Assembly: GCA_023251755.1 (NCBI GenBank)
Contig: JAHEYF010000041.1
Location: 1-37,500 of the forward strand
Reading direction: 5' to 3'
DNA: 37,500 nucleotides
From: Bacteroidota bacterium
GTDB taxonomy: Bacteria; Bacteroidota; Bacteroidia; B-17B0; Aurantibacillaceae
Shown: positions 8,311 through 15,655 of the stretch, piece by piece
Position numbering within the stretch: the stretch's first letter is position 1
Layout of the letters: every line of letters starts with the position of its first letter
Notes under the pieces: generated by a model
Seen by the model: only the letters and a program-made list of their open reading frames with translations
Databases searched by the model: none
Told to the model about the DNA's origin: nothing
Made by a program: the position numbers and the translations under genes

Positions 8311-8380
8311 TTTACCCGTTTAATAGTTTAATCGTTTATATGTTAAGAGTGAACAAAAAAACGAATAAACAAATGAACGA
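8311..8380. repeat. Degenerate member of the GTTTATTCGTT hairpin family
   Basis: The left side has units GTTTACCCGTTTAATAGTTT and CGTTTAT. The right side has ACGAATAAACAAATGAACGA, reverse-complementary to the same unit. The pairing is loose compared with 5055-5210. It is followed at 8400-8465 by a TCTCA-rich low-complexity stretch similar in style to 17771-17892. Confidence 0.5.
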
Positions 8381-8503
8381 ATTTAATTATTTCCTGTCAC
8401 TATCTCAACACTTATATCTAACATCTCATATCTTACTCCTCCCACTTTCTCACTCTCTCACTCCGCAGCTATTCCCCTGACAATAAAAAATATAGCCAAT
8501 TCT

Positions 8504-8533
8504 TTGGTGTATTAAGTTTAAATAGTATCTTTG
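8504..8533 (+). promoter_or_regulatory. Consensus Bacteroidota promoter for the HU-TPR-rng region
   Basis: TTG at 8504-8506 and TATCTTTG at 8526-8533 are separated by exactly 19 nt, matching the -33 TTG and -7 TAnnTTTG consensus of the primary sigma factor in this phylum. The start would fall near 8540, leaving a leader of about 48 nt before the HU start codon at 8588. Confidence 0.8.
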
Positions 8534-8587
8534 CAGCCCTATTTCATTTAAATTTCAAATTATTGATTATAAACGGATTATATTACA

Positions 8588-8887
8588 ATGACAAAAGCAG
8601 ACATTATTAACGAAATTTCGGAGAAAACAGGGATTGAAAAATTGGTGGTGCAAACGGCTGTGGAGTCGTTTATGAGGGTGGTTCGCAACAATATGGCAGA
8701 GGGTAAAAACATTTACCTGCGTGGGTTTGGGACATTTGTAGTTAAAAAGCGCGCAGAGAAAACGGGCCGTAACATTTCGAAAAATACAACCGTTATTATA
8801 CCTGCACATTTTATTCCGGCCTTTAAACCGGCAAAAACCTTTGCTGAAAAAGTAAAGAAAAACGTTAAAGTACTTGTTGCCGATTAA
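8588..8887 (+). CDS. HU/IHF family DNA-binding protein
   Basis: A 99-residue nucleoid protein of the DNABII family, which binds and bends DNA as a dimer. The N-terminal helices (MTKADIINEISEKTGIEK) and the saddle strands (KNIYLRGFGTFVVKKRAEKTGRN) are clear. The conserved arm Pro is in TTVIIPAHFIPAFKPAKTF, where IPAHFIPAFKPAK is the IHF/HU family C-terminal signature. It is usually annotated as integration host factor subunit beta in Bacteroidota, but HU and IHF cannot be told apart from sequence alone here. A consensus promoter lies upstream, and the TPR gene follows after 13 nt. Confidence 0.94.
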   Translation: MTKADIINEISEKTGIEKLVVQTAVESFMRVVRNNMAEGKNIYLRGFGTFVVKKRAEKTGRNISKNTTVIIPAHFIPAFKPAKTFAEKVKKNVKVLVAD

Positions 8888-8900
8888 TTTATAGCCAAAC

Positions 8901-9737
8901 ATGAAGTCCATTAATAAACTTCAGGTTGGAATTATAGCAGGAGCTATCGCACTATTCGTTCTTTTATATTTTGCAAACAAAAAACCGGTCAAAAAAGCCG
9001 AGGATGTTATGGGGCAAAATGCTTCGGGAGCAGTTAAAAAGATTGACCTGAATGCATTTACGAACGCAAAAATAGCCGGTCTGAACGACTCGCTGAAACT
9101 GCGCTTTAACACACTTAATAAGCAGGTAAGCGCTACTGATACTGTAGCCCTTGATGCTGTTGTTCAATTTTGGGACAGGCTGATGATGCCCGATGTTGCT
9201 TCGGTTTTTGTAGAAAAAAAGGCCCTTGTTCTTAAAACAGCTAAGGCCTGGGTATATGCTGGCGAAAGGTATTTTTACGCCGTTCGTTTTGTGAAAGACC
9301 CTGCCGAAAGCCAGGCCCTGTACCAGGCAGCTATTAACTGCTATACCAAAGGACTGGCAATGGAACCCAACAACGTGGCCGCTAAAATTAACCTGGCCGC
9401 CTGTTATGTTGACGGAACTACAGACCCCATGAAGGGAATCGGTATGTTGAAGGAGATTGAAAAAACCGACTCCAGCAACATCAGCCTTCAGTTGACTTTT
9501 GCCTTGTTTTCGGCCAAATCGCAGCAATGGCCCAAAGCAATTTCGCGTTACCAAAAGGTAATACGACTTAAACCTGATTTTTTAGAAGCCTACCTTTACC
9601 TGGCAGATGCTTATGAAAAAAGTGGAGATACCGTGAAAACGATTGAAACACTTGAAAAATATGTAAGCCTAAGCCCTGATAAAGAGATGAGCAGGGAAGT
9701 TAAAAAATACATAGAGAAATTAAAAACCAATCATTAA
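8901..9737 (+). CDS. Membrane-anchored TPR protein
   Basis: A 278-residue protein with one N-terminal membrane segment (about residues 8-25, VGIIAGAIALFVLLYFANK) and a soluble remainder. Tetratricopeptide-like helical pairs occupy about 115-270. They are visible as ALYQAAINCYTKGLAMEPNN, then PKAISRYQKVIRLKPDFLEA and DTVKTIETLEKYVSLSPDKE, each with the A/G-Y-P pattern of TPR motifs. TPR arrays bind other proteins; the partner is unknown. It sits 13 nt after the HU-like gene and 19 nt before the 30-residue basic protein, so it is likely part of the same transcript. The synteny HU-TPR-basic mini-protein-RNase G is, from memory, recurrent in Bacteroidota. Confidence 0.85.
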   Translation: MKSINKLQVGIIAGAIALFVLLYFANKKPVKKAEDVMGQNASGAVKKIDLNAFTNAKIAGLNDSLKLRFNTLNKQVSATDTVALDAVVQFWDRLMMPDVASVFVEKKALVLKTAKAWVYAGERYFYAVRFVKDPAESQALYQAAINCYTKGLAMEPNNVAAKINLAACYVDGTTDPMKGIGMLKEIEKTDSSNISLQLTFALFSAKSQQWPKAISRYQKVIRLKPDFLEAYLYLADAYEKSGDTVKTIETLEKYVSLSPDKEMSREVKKYIEKLKTNH

Positions 9738-9756
9738 CAATTAAACTTTTTTAATC

Positions 9757-9849
9757 ATGCCAAGCGGAAAGAAAAGAAAAAGACATAAAATGGCGACTCA
9801 CAAACGTAAGAAACGCCTAAGAAAAAATCGTCACAAAAAGAAAAAATAA
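9757..9849 (+). CDS. 30-residue basic AURKAIP1/COX24-like protein
   Basis: The short reading frame encodes 30 residues beginning MPSGKKRKRHKMATHKRKKR and ending in four lysines, with 20 of the 30 residues Lys or Arg. This matches the tiny proteins named AURKAIP1/COX24 domain proteins in Bacteroidota, which are related to a mitochondrial ribosomal small-subunit protein and to mycobacterial bS22. A ribosomal association is therefore likely, as established for those relatives, but is inferred here. ATG start, TAA stop. It lies 19 nt after the TPR gene and upstream of rng, and is too short for most gene finders. The KKRKRHKMATHK core is the family hallmark. Confidence 0.85.
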   Translation: MPSGKKRKRHKMATHKRKKRLRKNRHKKKK

Positions 9850-10174
9850 ACTAGTTTCATTAACTGTTTAATTCGACATGAACGATAAACGGAGCAGGTT
9901 CATCCCTGTTCCCTTTACCTGTTCCTACCTTGTAATCTCATTTGCAGAGGTATATGACGATGTTTCACTTCAGTTTAATTAAATTTTTTTCAATGCATGA
10001 GAAAAGATGCATTGGTTTGTGTTATTCGGTTTTTTGCACAAAACAAGCCTTTGTTTTGTGTTCGTGAATACCAACAATCCCTGCTAAATTCAGCTTTGTT
10101 ATGAAGAAGGACCCCCGCGTTCTTTTCGAAAAATGAATGATGCAGGAAGCCCATTCAATTAAATAAGACTTAAC
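9850..10174 (+). promoter_or_regulatory. 325-nt leader upstream of rng with two perfect hairpins
   Basis: No gene was found here. Two perfect inverted repeats stand out. The first is CAATGCAT (9991-9998) with ATGCATTG (10007-10014) and an 8-nt loop. The second is CACAAAACAA (10037-10046) with TTGTTTTGTG (10051-10060) and a 4-nt loop. Neither is followed by a proper T-tract, so they look more like mRNA leader structures than terminators. RNase E of E. coli is known to autoregulate through hairpins in its own leader; the same here is only an analogy. Confidence 0.5.
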
Positions 10175-11731
10175 GTGAATTACGAACTTATTATAAATTC
10201 AACGCCCGGCGAATCGGTGATAGCCCTGTTAAACGAAAAACGTTTAATAGAACTGCACAAGGAACGTAACAACACCCGGTTTGCTGTTGGCGATATCTAC
10301 CTCGGAAAAGTAAAAAAAGTAATGTCGGGGCTCAACGCGGCATTTGTTGATGTTGGATACGAGAAAGATGCTTTTTTGCATTACCTCGATCTGGGCCCTC
10401 AGGCTTCTTCCATGATGAAGTTTACCCAATTGACCCAAAACGGTAAACAAAATGTATCGAACCTCATGTACTTTAAAAATGAGAACGATATTCCAAAAGA
10501 CGGGAAAATAGGAAATGTGGTGCAAAGCGGCCAGCACATTCTGGTGCAGGTGGCCAAAGAACCTATTTCTTCCAAAGGCCCGCGCATTACTTCCGAAATT
10601 TCTATTGCAGGGCGTTACCTGGTGCTTATTCCCTTTTCCGATAAAATATCCGTATCGCAAAAAATCAGGAACTCGGAAGAAAAAAGCCGCCTGAAAGAAC
10701 TGATGCAAAACATAAAACCGAAAAATTTCGGGGTGATTGTACGCACAGTGGCCGATGGAAAAGCAGTGGCCGACCTGGAAAACGATTTAAACGACCTGGT
10801 AAAAAAATGGGACGATTGTTACAAAGCCCTTAAAGAAGCGCAACCTCCTATGCGCGTGCTGGGCGAAATGGACCGTACCAATGCGATACTGCGTGATTTA
10901 CTGAATGCAAATTTCAACAGCATACATGTAAACGATGCCGCAGTTTACGATGAAGTAAAAACCTACCTTAAAAACATAGCGCCCGATAAAGTTGACATTG
11001 TTAAACAATACAATGGCAAGGCTCCTATTTTCGACCATTTTGGTATCGACCGTCAGATAAAAGGCCTGTTTGGTAAAACCGTGAACATGAAAAGCGGGGC
11101 TTACCTGATAGTGGAACATACCGAAGCCCTGCATGTGTTTGATGTAAACAGCGGCAACCGCTCGAAAAGCGATAGCAGCCAGGAAACAAATGCCCTTGAT
11201 GTAAACTTAGAAGCAGCTACCGAAATAGCCCGCCAGTTGAGGTTGCGTGATATGGGTGGTATTATTGTGATAGACTTTATTGACATGCACAACCAGGACA
11301 ACCGGAAACTGTTGTACGAAAGGTTGAAAGAGGAGATGAAGACCGACAGGGCCAAGCACAATATTTTACCTCCGAGTAAATTTGGCCTGGTGCAGATTAC
11401 CCGCCAGCGTGTTCGTCCCGAAATGAACGTAGACGTGCAGGAAGTCTGCCCGAGCTGTAGCGGAACCGGCAAAGTACAACCGAGTGTGTTATTTGTAGAA
11501 CAGATTGAAAACACCCTGCGCTACATTATGAAAGAACAAAACCAGAAAAGTGTAACTCTTCATGTTCACCCATATATTGAAGCATTTATTACCAAAGGCT
11601 TTTTCTGGAGCAGCCTGCTTCACAAATGGAAAAAGGCTTACGGCGGAAAGATAAAAGTACAGAGCATATCCAGCTACGGCTTTATGGAATATAAATTCTT
11701 TAATGATTTAGAAGACGAAATTGTAGTATAG
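10175..11731 (+). CDS. rng: Ribonuclease E/G family endoribonuclease
   Basis: A single-strand-specific endoribonuclease acting in mRNA decay and rRNA processing. The 518-residue product has the family N-terminus NYELIINSTPGESVIALLNE, an S1 RNA-binding domain (about 38-130, GDIYLGKVKKVMSGLNAAFVD) and the catalytic metal-binding aspartates Asp323 (HVFDVNSG) and Asp367 (GGIIVIDFIDM). The CPSC pair Cys425/Cys428 forms the Zn-link used for dimerisation. There is no long C-terminal scaffold tail, so it resembles RNase G more than E. coli RNase E. The start is GTG at 10175, chosen because the family sequence begins there and no in-frame ATG precedes it. A hairpin-rich leader precedes the gene and a strong terminator follows it. 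Confidence 0.95.
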   Translation: MNYELIINSTPGESVIALLNEKRLIELHKERNNTRFAVGDIYLGKVKKVMSGLNAAFVDVGYEKDAFLHYLDLGPQASSMMKFTQLTQNGKQNVSNLMYFKNENDIPKDGKIGNVVQSGQHILVQVAKEPISSKGPRITSEISIAGRYLVLIPFSDKISVSQKIRNSEEKSRLKELMQNIKPKNFGVIVRTVADGKAVADLENDLNDLVKKWDDCYKALKEAQPPMRVLGEMDRTNAILRDLLNANFNSIHVNDAAVYDEVKTYLKNIAPDKVDIVKQYNGKAPIFDHFGIDRQIKGLFGKTVNMKSGAYLIVEHTEALHVFDVNSGNRSKSDSSQETNALDVNLEAATEIARQLRLRDMGGIIVIDFIDMHNQDNRKLLYERLKEEMKTDRAKHNILPPSKFGLVQITRQRVRPEMNVDVQEVCPSCSGTGKVQPSVLFVEQIENTLRYIMKEQNQKSVTLHVHPYIEAFITKGFFWSSLLHKWKKAYGGKIKVQSISSYGFMEYKFFNDLEDEIVV

Positions 11732-11761
11732 AAAAAAAACCCGCTTCCGGCGGGTTTTTTT
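11732..11761 (+). terminator. Intrinsic terminator after rng
   Basis: The stem CCCGC (11740-11744) pairs with GCGGG (11750-11754) across a TTCCG loop. It is preceded by eight A and followed by seven T, so the stem can extend through A-T pairs. It begins at the rng stop codon. The A and T tracts would let it work in both directions. Confidence 0.9.
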
Positions 11762-11881
11762 ATGTCTGCCAAAAGTATATATTACAATAAAGCAAATTGC
11801 ACTCCTATACAATGTCAGTTAAAGCCACTGACGTGAATGTACTTTTTTGTCAACAACATTGCAGGTGAGCTCTGATTTATT

Positions 11882-13090
11882 TTGCTTTCAAAATATCTGA
11901 TTATATTCGTAAGCTTATTTCAATTTGAAATTTTTTCTGAAATGACAGATGTAACAAAGTTTTATATACTTGCCCACATTTTTATTTCGTTTACCGGTGC
12001 CTTGTTGTTACTCGCCATCTGGTACAATATCAGCAAGCGTTTTAAACTTATCCTGCAGGAAGACGACTCCAAAAAACGTGTGGATAAAGGTTTGTTGTAT
12101 TTAAGCCTGGCCATGTTGGTGTGGGTGCTTTCCGGCTGCTGGGCTTACCTCGGTAACTTATTTTTATTTTCAGAACGTCCGTATTACGCGGCGGGAATCA
12201 GTTTGTTCTCCATCATAAATGACCTGTTTTTATTATTGGCCTTGTTTTATTCCGATTACGCTCCCGGGTTTATTTATAAGAACAAAAAAAATGTTTTCAA
12301 AATCATCCTCGTTGTAATGATCATGAGCGCATTAACGCTTTTGTTGCCCACTCTTTTGGGCGAACAAAACGAAGCCGATGGTTTAAGAATAAGCGCTCTT
12401 CCCGATTTTATCTTATCCGGTTTCCTGGCCTTTTTATTAATTGTTTCTTTTTACAGGACATTTGTTTACCGTGGATTAAAAATAGTGGCCGTTATTTCAA
12501 CCATAGTAATTGTACTGATTTTTATTTCAATAGTACCCGATGTGTTTTACAGGCTGAACGATGAGTTTACAAAAAACCTGATAAAAATTATTGCCAAAAC
12601 ATCCTTTATCGCCACCACCCTTGTACTGACTACCAGCTGGGTTATTGAACTGGCGAACACCCCAAAACCCGGCGAGATGAGGATTAAATTTATGGATTGG
12701 TCCTTAGTTAAACTGACTATCCCATCTAAAGGGATAGTTGAATGCGCCATTGAATTTGGATCAAAAACCACCCAGTATAAAAACCTGTTGAAATTTGCAG
12801 TAAGAAGAAAATATGGAGGAGAAGCAGATCAAAGCATATTGATCGGTACTGCCGGTGATGAAATAAAAAACCAAAGCTATTTAAGCCGGATTATTGACAA
12901 TATAAATGAAATAATTCAATCCGGAGAAGATCAAAAGCTGGAAAGAAAAGACCTGTTTACTTTTATCGGCCAGGGACGGTACCGTCTGCGAATGATTCCC
13001 GAAAACATTACAATTGATGAAACGCTGCTGAAGGAATTTATAAATTCTCCTGATAACCAGGATTATAAACACATTTGTAACAAGTTGTAA
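11882..13090 (+). CDS. Orphan seven-transmembrane protein with cytoplasmic domain
   Basis: I do not recognise a family. The frame opens with TTG at 11882 (402 residues); an ATG at 11942 (382 residues, MTDVTKFYILAHIF) is the more likely start. Seven hydrophobic segments are visible, numbered from the TTG: about 28-50, 70-90, 102-123, 141-159, 177-196, 201-223 and 238-257. A soluble C-terminal part of about 145 residues follows (259-402). It is mixed alpha/beta and charged, with LVKLTIPSKGIVECAIEFG and a helical AGDEIKNQSYLSRIIDNINEII. Seven helices followed by a cytoplasmic domain resembles membrane sensor layouts such as 7TM-DISM proteins, but no kinase, cyclase or GGDEF motif is present. It stands alone after the rng terminator, and its direction matches the permease downstream. 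Confidence 0.75.
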   Translation: MLSKYLIIFVSLFQFEIFSEMTDVTKFYILAHIFISFTGALLLLAIWYNISKRFKLILQEDDSKKRVDKGLLYLSLAMLVWVLSGCWAYLGNLFLFSERPYYAAGISLFSIINDLFLLLALFYSDYAPGFIYKNKKNVFKIILVVMIMSALTLLLPTLLGEQNEADGLRISALPDFILSGFLAFLLIVSFYRTFVYRGLKIVAVISTIVIVLIFISIVPDVFYRLNDEFTKNLIKIIAKTSFIATTLVLTTSWVIELANTPKPGEMRIKFMDWSLVKLTIPSKGIVECAIEFGSKTTQYKNLLKFAVRRKYGGEADQSILIGTAGDEIKNQSYLSRIIDNINEIIQSGEDQKLERKDLFTFIGQGRYRLRMIPENITIDETLLKEFINSPDNQDYKHICNKL

Positions 13091-13146
13091 GGCCGCTTAC
13101 ACATTATTTCATCCTGCTATTTTTTACTATTCTTTACTACAAAGCT

Positions 13147-13176
13147 TTGAGTCCCTTTTAGAGGCATCTACTTTTG
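13147..13176 (+). promoter_or_regulatory. Consensus Bacteroidota promoter for the APC permease
   Basis: TTG at 13147-13149 and TACTTTTG at 13169-13176 are separated by 19 nt, a full match to the TTG-N19-TAnnTTTG pattern. The predicted leader to the start codon at 13241 is about 58 nt. Confidence 0.75.
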
Positions 13177-13240
13177 CTCCTCAAATTCATGCAGGGGTTT
13201 CATTCAACTATTTTCTAAAAAAAATTAAAACCACAAACAC

Positions 13241-14707
13241 ATGGCAAACATCTGGGTTAAAAAGGACATCAATCTGCTTATGCAGGAAGCATCGGGCGAT
13301 GAAAAAGGTTTGAAACGCAGCATCGGTCCCCTGGGCCTGATGGCATTGGGTATAGGCGCAATTATAGGGGCCGGGCTTTTTACAAGCACGCCCGAGGCGG
13401 TTGCAAACAATACCGGCCCGGCGGTAACCATCAGTTTTATTATTGCCGGAATAGCCTGCGTGCTGGCCGGCTTGTGTTATGCAGAATTTGCCTCCATGAT
13501 ACCCATTGCCGGAAGCGCCTATACTTATTCGTACGCCACCATGGGAGAGTTTATTGCCTGGATCATTGGCTGGGACCTGGTATTGGAGTATGGTGTGGCA
13601 TCGGCCAAGGTGGCTACTGCCTGGTCGGAATACTTTAATAAACTACTGCACAACATTTTTGGTTTCAGTATTCCTTATCCCTGGTGTCATTCCCCTTTTC
13701 AGTCTTCGCCCGAAGGAGTGAGTGGTATAATGAATGCTCCCGCACTGTGTATTGTTGTTTTACTCTCGCTCGTATTGATGAGGGGAGTAAAAGGCTCTTC
13801 GCTGCTAAATAGTGTGATCGTAGTTGTTAAAGTAAGCATTGTACTTCTCTTTATTGGTTTTGGCTGGTCCTTTATTCATCCGGCCAATTATACACCCTAC
13901 CTGCCTCCCAACACTACGCATGTAAGCGGTGAATTCGGGTGGACGGGTTTGCTTGCGGGTGCAGGCGTCGTATTCTTTGCTTTCATTGGTTTTGACGCGG
14001 TATCCACTGCGGCCCAGGAAGCAAAAAACCCTCAGCGGGATATGCCAAAAGGCATTCTGCTGTCGCTCCTTATTTGCGTGGTATTGTACATACTTTTTGC
14101 GCATGTACTCACCGGGGTGGCCAATTACAAGGAATTTAAAAGCGTTGGGCGGGAAGCTTCTGTAACTTATGTAATAGATACCTATATGAAAGGTTATGAA
14201 TGGTTGTCGGTGTTGGTTACAGTGGCTATCCTCGCTGGATTTTCTTCTGTTATATTAGTTATGCTGATGGGCCAGTCGAGGGTATTTTTCTCCATGTCGA
14301 AGGACGGATTAGTTCCTCCTGTTTTTTCACAGCTTCATCCCCGTTTCCGGACCCCCTGGAAATCGAACCGTATATTTTTAGTATTTGTGGGCCTTATTGC
14401 CGCCTTTGTTCCGGCCACTGTTATATCTGAAATGACGGTGATAGGAACCTTGTTTGCCTTTGTATTAGTGTGTCTGGGTATAATTATTCTGCGCAAAACA
14501 GATCCCGCTATTGAAAGGCCCTTCCGTACACCCTGGGTTCCTGTGGTACCTGTTCTGGGTATTATTGTCTGTGTAACAATGATGTATATTCTGGGTGCGG
14601 CAAACTGGTTGCGACTGATCATCTGGCTGATCATCGGTGTTGTAATTTATTTCAGGTATGGGATTAAAAACAGCAGGCTACAGAAAGCCATAAGAAATAA
14701 ACCATAA
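13241..14707 (+). CDS. APC superfamily amino-acid permease (CAT-like)
   Basis: A 488-residue inner-membrane transporter of the amino acid-polyamine-organocation superfamily. The first-helix signature GIGAIIGAGLFTSTPEA at about 37-53 carries the glycine-rich unwound substrate site. PIAGSAYTYSYATMGEFIAWIIGWDLVLEY and FFAFIGFDAVSTAAQEAKNP are the conserved helix-3 and helix-6/7 segments of the cationic amino-acid transporter (CAT/YfnA) branch. About 12 hydrophobic helices are visible. The substrate is probably an amino acid, but specificity cannot be set. It has its own consensus promoter and is apparently monocistronic. The following gene runs convergently with only 35 nt between. Confidence 0.9.
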   Translation: MANIWVKKDINLLMQEASGDEKGLKRSIGPLGLMALGIGAIIGAGLFTSTPEAVANNTGPAVTISFIIAGIACVLAGLCYAEFASMIPIAGSAYTYSYATMGEFIAWIIGWDLVLEYGVASAKVATAWSEYFNKLLHNIFGFSIPYPWCHSPFQSSPEGVSGIMNAPALCIVVLLSLVLMRGVKGSSLLNSVIVVVKVSIVLLFIGFGWSFIHPANYTPYLPPNTTHVSGEFGWTGLLAGAGVVFFAFIGFDAVSTAAQEAKNPQRDMPKGILLSLLICVVLYILFAHVLTGVANYKEFKSVGREASVTYVIDTYMKGYEWLSVLVTVAILAGFSSVILVMLMGQSRVFFSMSKDGLVPPVFSQLHPRFRTPWKSNRIFLVFVGLIAAFVPATVISEMTVIGTLFAFVLVCLGIIILRKTDPAIERPFRTPWVPVVPVLGIIVCVTMMYILGAANWLRLIIWLIIGVVIYFRYGIKNSRLQKAIRNKP

Positions 14708-14742
14708 GCCGGGAACGATTTCGCTTGCGAAGAGAAACTTAG

Positions 14743-15618
14743 TTAAAAACCATATCCCTTAAAATCCTTTGTAAATTCATTCTCCTCAAACTTTGGGTTG
14801 ACCTGCACAAAAAAATAATCGTACTGTTCGTATAAACCTATATCATCATATATTCTTGAACCTACGGGAAGAAAGTATAATTTGTCTATGTACAGGCTTA
14901 CATTTTTTGCATAAGCCCCGGGTACTTTTATTATTTGTCCTTCCTTTACATCCGTGTAGTCGTCTACCTTTGCATCGTTGCGCTCCAGTATCATGTATTC
15001 GCTCACGTATAATTTACGGGCAATGCTGATGAGGTCTTCACCTTTGGCCACCTTGTAATCGTAAAATTTGAAATCGCTGTTGGTGATCGTAATTTTATAA
15101 CAGGGCCGGTTGTTCACTACTTCCTCCCCTTCTAATTTAAAAACCTGGTCTAATTTATCGGCATATTTACTTACAATGTGTTCAATAATATTTCCAAAGT
15201 AATCGAAACCCATTTCATTAATGGTATGGTGTTGCCCGTCGCGCATTAAGGAACCATTCGGATCAAGGTTCAGGTTAAAATACGGAAAGGAATTTGGTTT
15301 AACCAATGCCTGGCCTTTATTGGTCCCTTCTGTCCACAACACCTCAATACCATTGGTAGCTAAATACAACTGGCGGGGTTTGCGGTTGAGTTTTACAGAA
15401 GAGGCGAAATTATTGAACTTTTTATCCGTCCGTTCAACAATTTTTAAATTGTACTTTAAGCGTTGCACCGTGTTGATGCCTTTAATCATTTTTTCAATGA
15501 TGTCCTTACAGTTTGTTTCAGGGACCGAAGAGCCTGAGGGAGTAAAGGAGAAGAACAGAAGGATGCAGGCAAAAGCAAGTGTAAAAATCAGCAGACGTAG
15601 TTTAAACAGCATAATCAT
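14743..15618 (-). CDS. Secreted DUF1571-type protein with LysM-like insert (copy 1)
   Basis: A 291-residue exported protein with a hydrophobic signal or anchor at about 7-25. The body (about 38-185) resembles DUF1571, a family of periplasmic proteins of unknown role: the LKYNLKIVERTDKKFNNFAS stretch, WTEGTNKGQALVKPNSFP and NEMGFDYFGNII. A LysM-like module is inserted at about 187-235 (KGEDLISIARKLYVSEYMIL, then DVKEGQIIKVPGAY), which suggests peptidoglycan binding. A C-terminal segment YDDIGLYEQYDYF follows. It is a tandem paralogue of the next gene upstream, 37 nt away. On the minus strand a TATCTTTG box (15620-15627) sits directly before the ATG at 15618, so the true start may be the ATG at 15612 on a leaderless or near-leaderless transcript. 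Confidence 0.78.
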   Translation of the reverse strand: MIMLFKLRLLIFTLAFACILLFFSFTPSGSSVPETNCKDIIEKMIKGINTVQRLKYNLKIVERTDKKFNNFASSVKLNRKPRQLYLATNGIEVLWTEGTNKGQALVKPNSFPYFNLNLDPNGSLMRDGQHHTINEMGFDYFGNIIEHIVSKYADKLDQVFKLEGEEVVNNRPCYKITITNSDFKFYDYKVAKGEDLISIARKLYVSEYMILERNDAKVDDYTDVKEGQIIKVPGAYAKNVSLYIDKLYFLPVGSRIYDDIGLYEQYDYFFVQVNPKFEENEFTKDFKGYGF

Positions 15619-15619
15619 A

Positions 15620-15627
15620 CAAAGATA
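15620..15627 (-). promoter_or_regulatory. Possible -7 box abutting the DUF1571 copy-1 start
   Basis: On the minus strand the bases read TATCTTTG, a full -7 match, but no TTG lies 19 nt upstream. Its distance to the ATG at 15618 would place the start point at or inside the first codons, favouring the ATG at 15612 or a chance match. Confidence 0.35.
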
Positions 15628-15655
15628 AACTGTTTTTTGAGATTATCGGCCCGGT

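Noticed and set aside
11763..11881. Possible small gene in the gap after the rng terminator
   Set aside because: No start codon followed by a credible reading frame was seen; it is probably the promoter and leader of the 7TM gene.
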